Shown: positions 29,438 to 29,811 of the stretch, piece after piece
How positions within the stretch are numbered: position 1 is the stretch's first letter
Layout: every line of letters begins with the position of its first letter
Assembly (NCBI GenBank): GCA_020025885.1
Contig: JAHHRJ010000027.1
Coordinates: 1 to 29,811 of the forward strand
Length of the DNA stretch: 29,811 nucleotides
DNA from: Butyricicoccus sp.
Lineage (GTDB): Bacteria > Bacillota > Clostridia > Oscillospirales > Butyricicoccaceae
Direction of reading: 5' to 3'
Position numbers and translations under genes: made by a program
Notes under the pieces: model-generated
The model's database searches: none
What the model was told of the DNA's origin: nothing
What the model saw: the letters and a program-made list of their open reading frames with translations, nothing else

Positions 29438-29760
29438 TCATTCCCCTCGTATTTTGTTTCTATTGTATCATGCGAAATGACCCACGTAAAATACCGTTTC
29501 CTACATGAGAAGATACGCGGTGAATCCATACATGAGTTTTGTTCATGCTAGGCTGTGCTTTCTATATTATAGCTTGCTTTGTACAAAAGCGAAATGGTAA
29601 AGAGCCCCAAAATCCAGAATATTTTTGTTTTATCGCCTTGGGCGATTCATCAGTAAACCGCAGAAATTCTCCCTTGTCCCCTCGGAAACAAACTGTATCT
29701 TTTCTACGAAATCTCTAAAAATGACTTATCCGAAAATTGCAATAACAAATTGAACACTTA
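29438..29760. other. Intergenic region without a recognisable gene
   Basis: No open frame with a ribosome site or family pattern. The azlC upstream region presumably begins on the minus strand at the left end. Nothing else could be assigned. Confidence 0.5.
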
Positions 29761-29811
29761 GGGCTTGTTTGAAAATAGAGAAATTGACGGATTTTTCGCA
29801 GGGAGCGAGCA
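29761..29811 (+). mobile_element. MITE family A, copy 3 (cut by window end)
   Basis: Begins after TA (29759-29760). All 51 bases to the window end are identical to the first 51 bases of copy 1 (10146-10196). The rest lies outside the window. Confidence 0.85.

Overview
The window looks like chromosome from a low-to-mid GC anaerobic member of the Clostridia. The gene content fits a gut Oscillospirales-type organism; that placement is an inference from an ECF transporter module, a ClpE-like unfoldase, a PerR-like Fur protein, an UgpC/MsmX-type ATPase and a YgiQ radical SAM protein, not from a marker gene. There is no rRNA, prophage or CRISPR array. Most of the sequence is housekeeping, but many gaps carry short structured repeats.

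Layout. Positions 87-3392 hold a tRNA m6A methyltransferase (minus), then a polysaccharide pyruvyl transferase family protein, serine acetyltransferase and a PerR-like regulator (all plus). An array of at least five hairpins (3431-3666) lies tail to tail with a methyl-accepting chemotaxis protein. From 6016 to 8839 on the minus strand are a HEPN/degenerate nucleotidyltransferase pair, an acyl-ACP thioesterase and a secreted GHL10-type glycosidase. A pyridoxamine kinase and a [2Fe-2S] NuoE-like gene, broken by a small transposable element, run plus from 9041. tRNA-Gly(GCC) follows, then a six-tRNA cluster on the minus strand (Gly-Arg-His-Gln-Lys-Val). From 12077 to 20536 the minus strand carries DUF5711-cvpA-clpE and an RNA methyltransferase-ecfA1-ecfA2-ecfT-truA group. 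On the plus strand (20821-24713) are an LTA-synthase-family protein and a YgiQ radical SAM protein. The right end (24852-29811) holds an XRE regulator, an MsmX-type ATPase, a sulfite/nitrite reductase, a decayed azlC-azlD pair and repeats.

The main accessory signal is a set of miniature elements. Two MITE families, A (about 160 bp; 10146, 10484, and 29761 cut by the window end) and B (162 bp; 25063 and 29274), have different terminal inverted repeats. Both are flanked by TA, and they share a 22-23 nt core. Removing copies at three sites rebuilds plausible ancestral sequence: a full-length [2Fe-2S] protein, its stop followed directly by a terminator, and an XRE regulator that originally began MDNNIKEIRK. 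In the XRE case the element's terminal repeat now supplies a new start codon, and the protein keeps the same length.

A separate structured element of about 112-115 bp sits downstream of both tRNA-Lys and tRNA-Gln. It ends in a duplicate of that tRNA's own 3' tail, and its opposite end is an inverted copy of that tRNA's own T-arm segment. The tRNA-specific base varies together on both sides, which suggests a tRNA-targeted miniature element.
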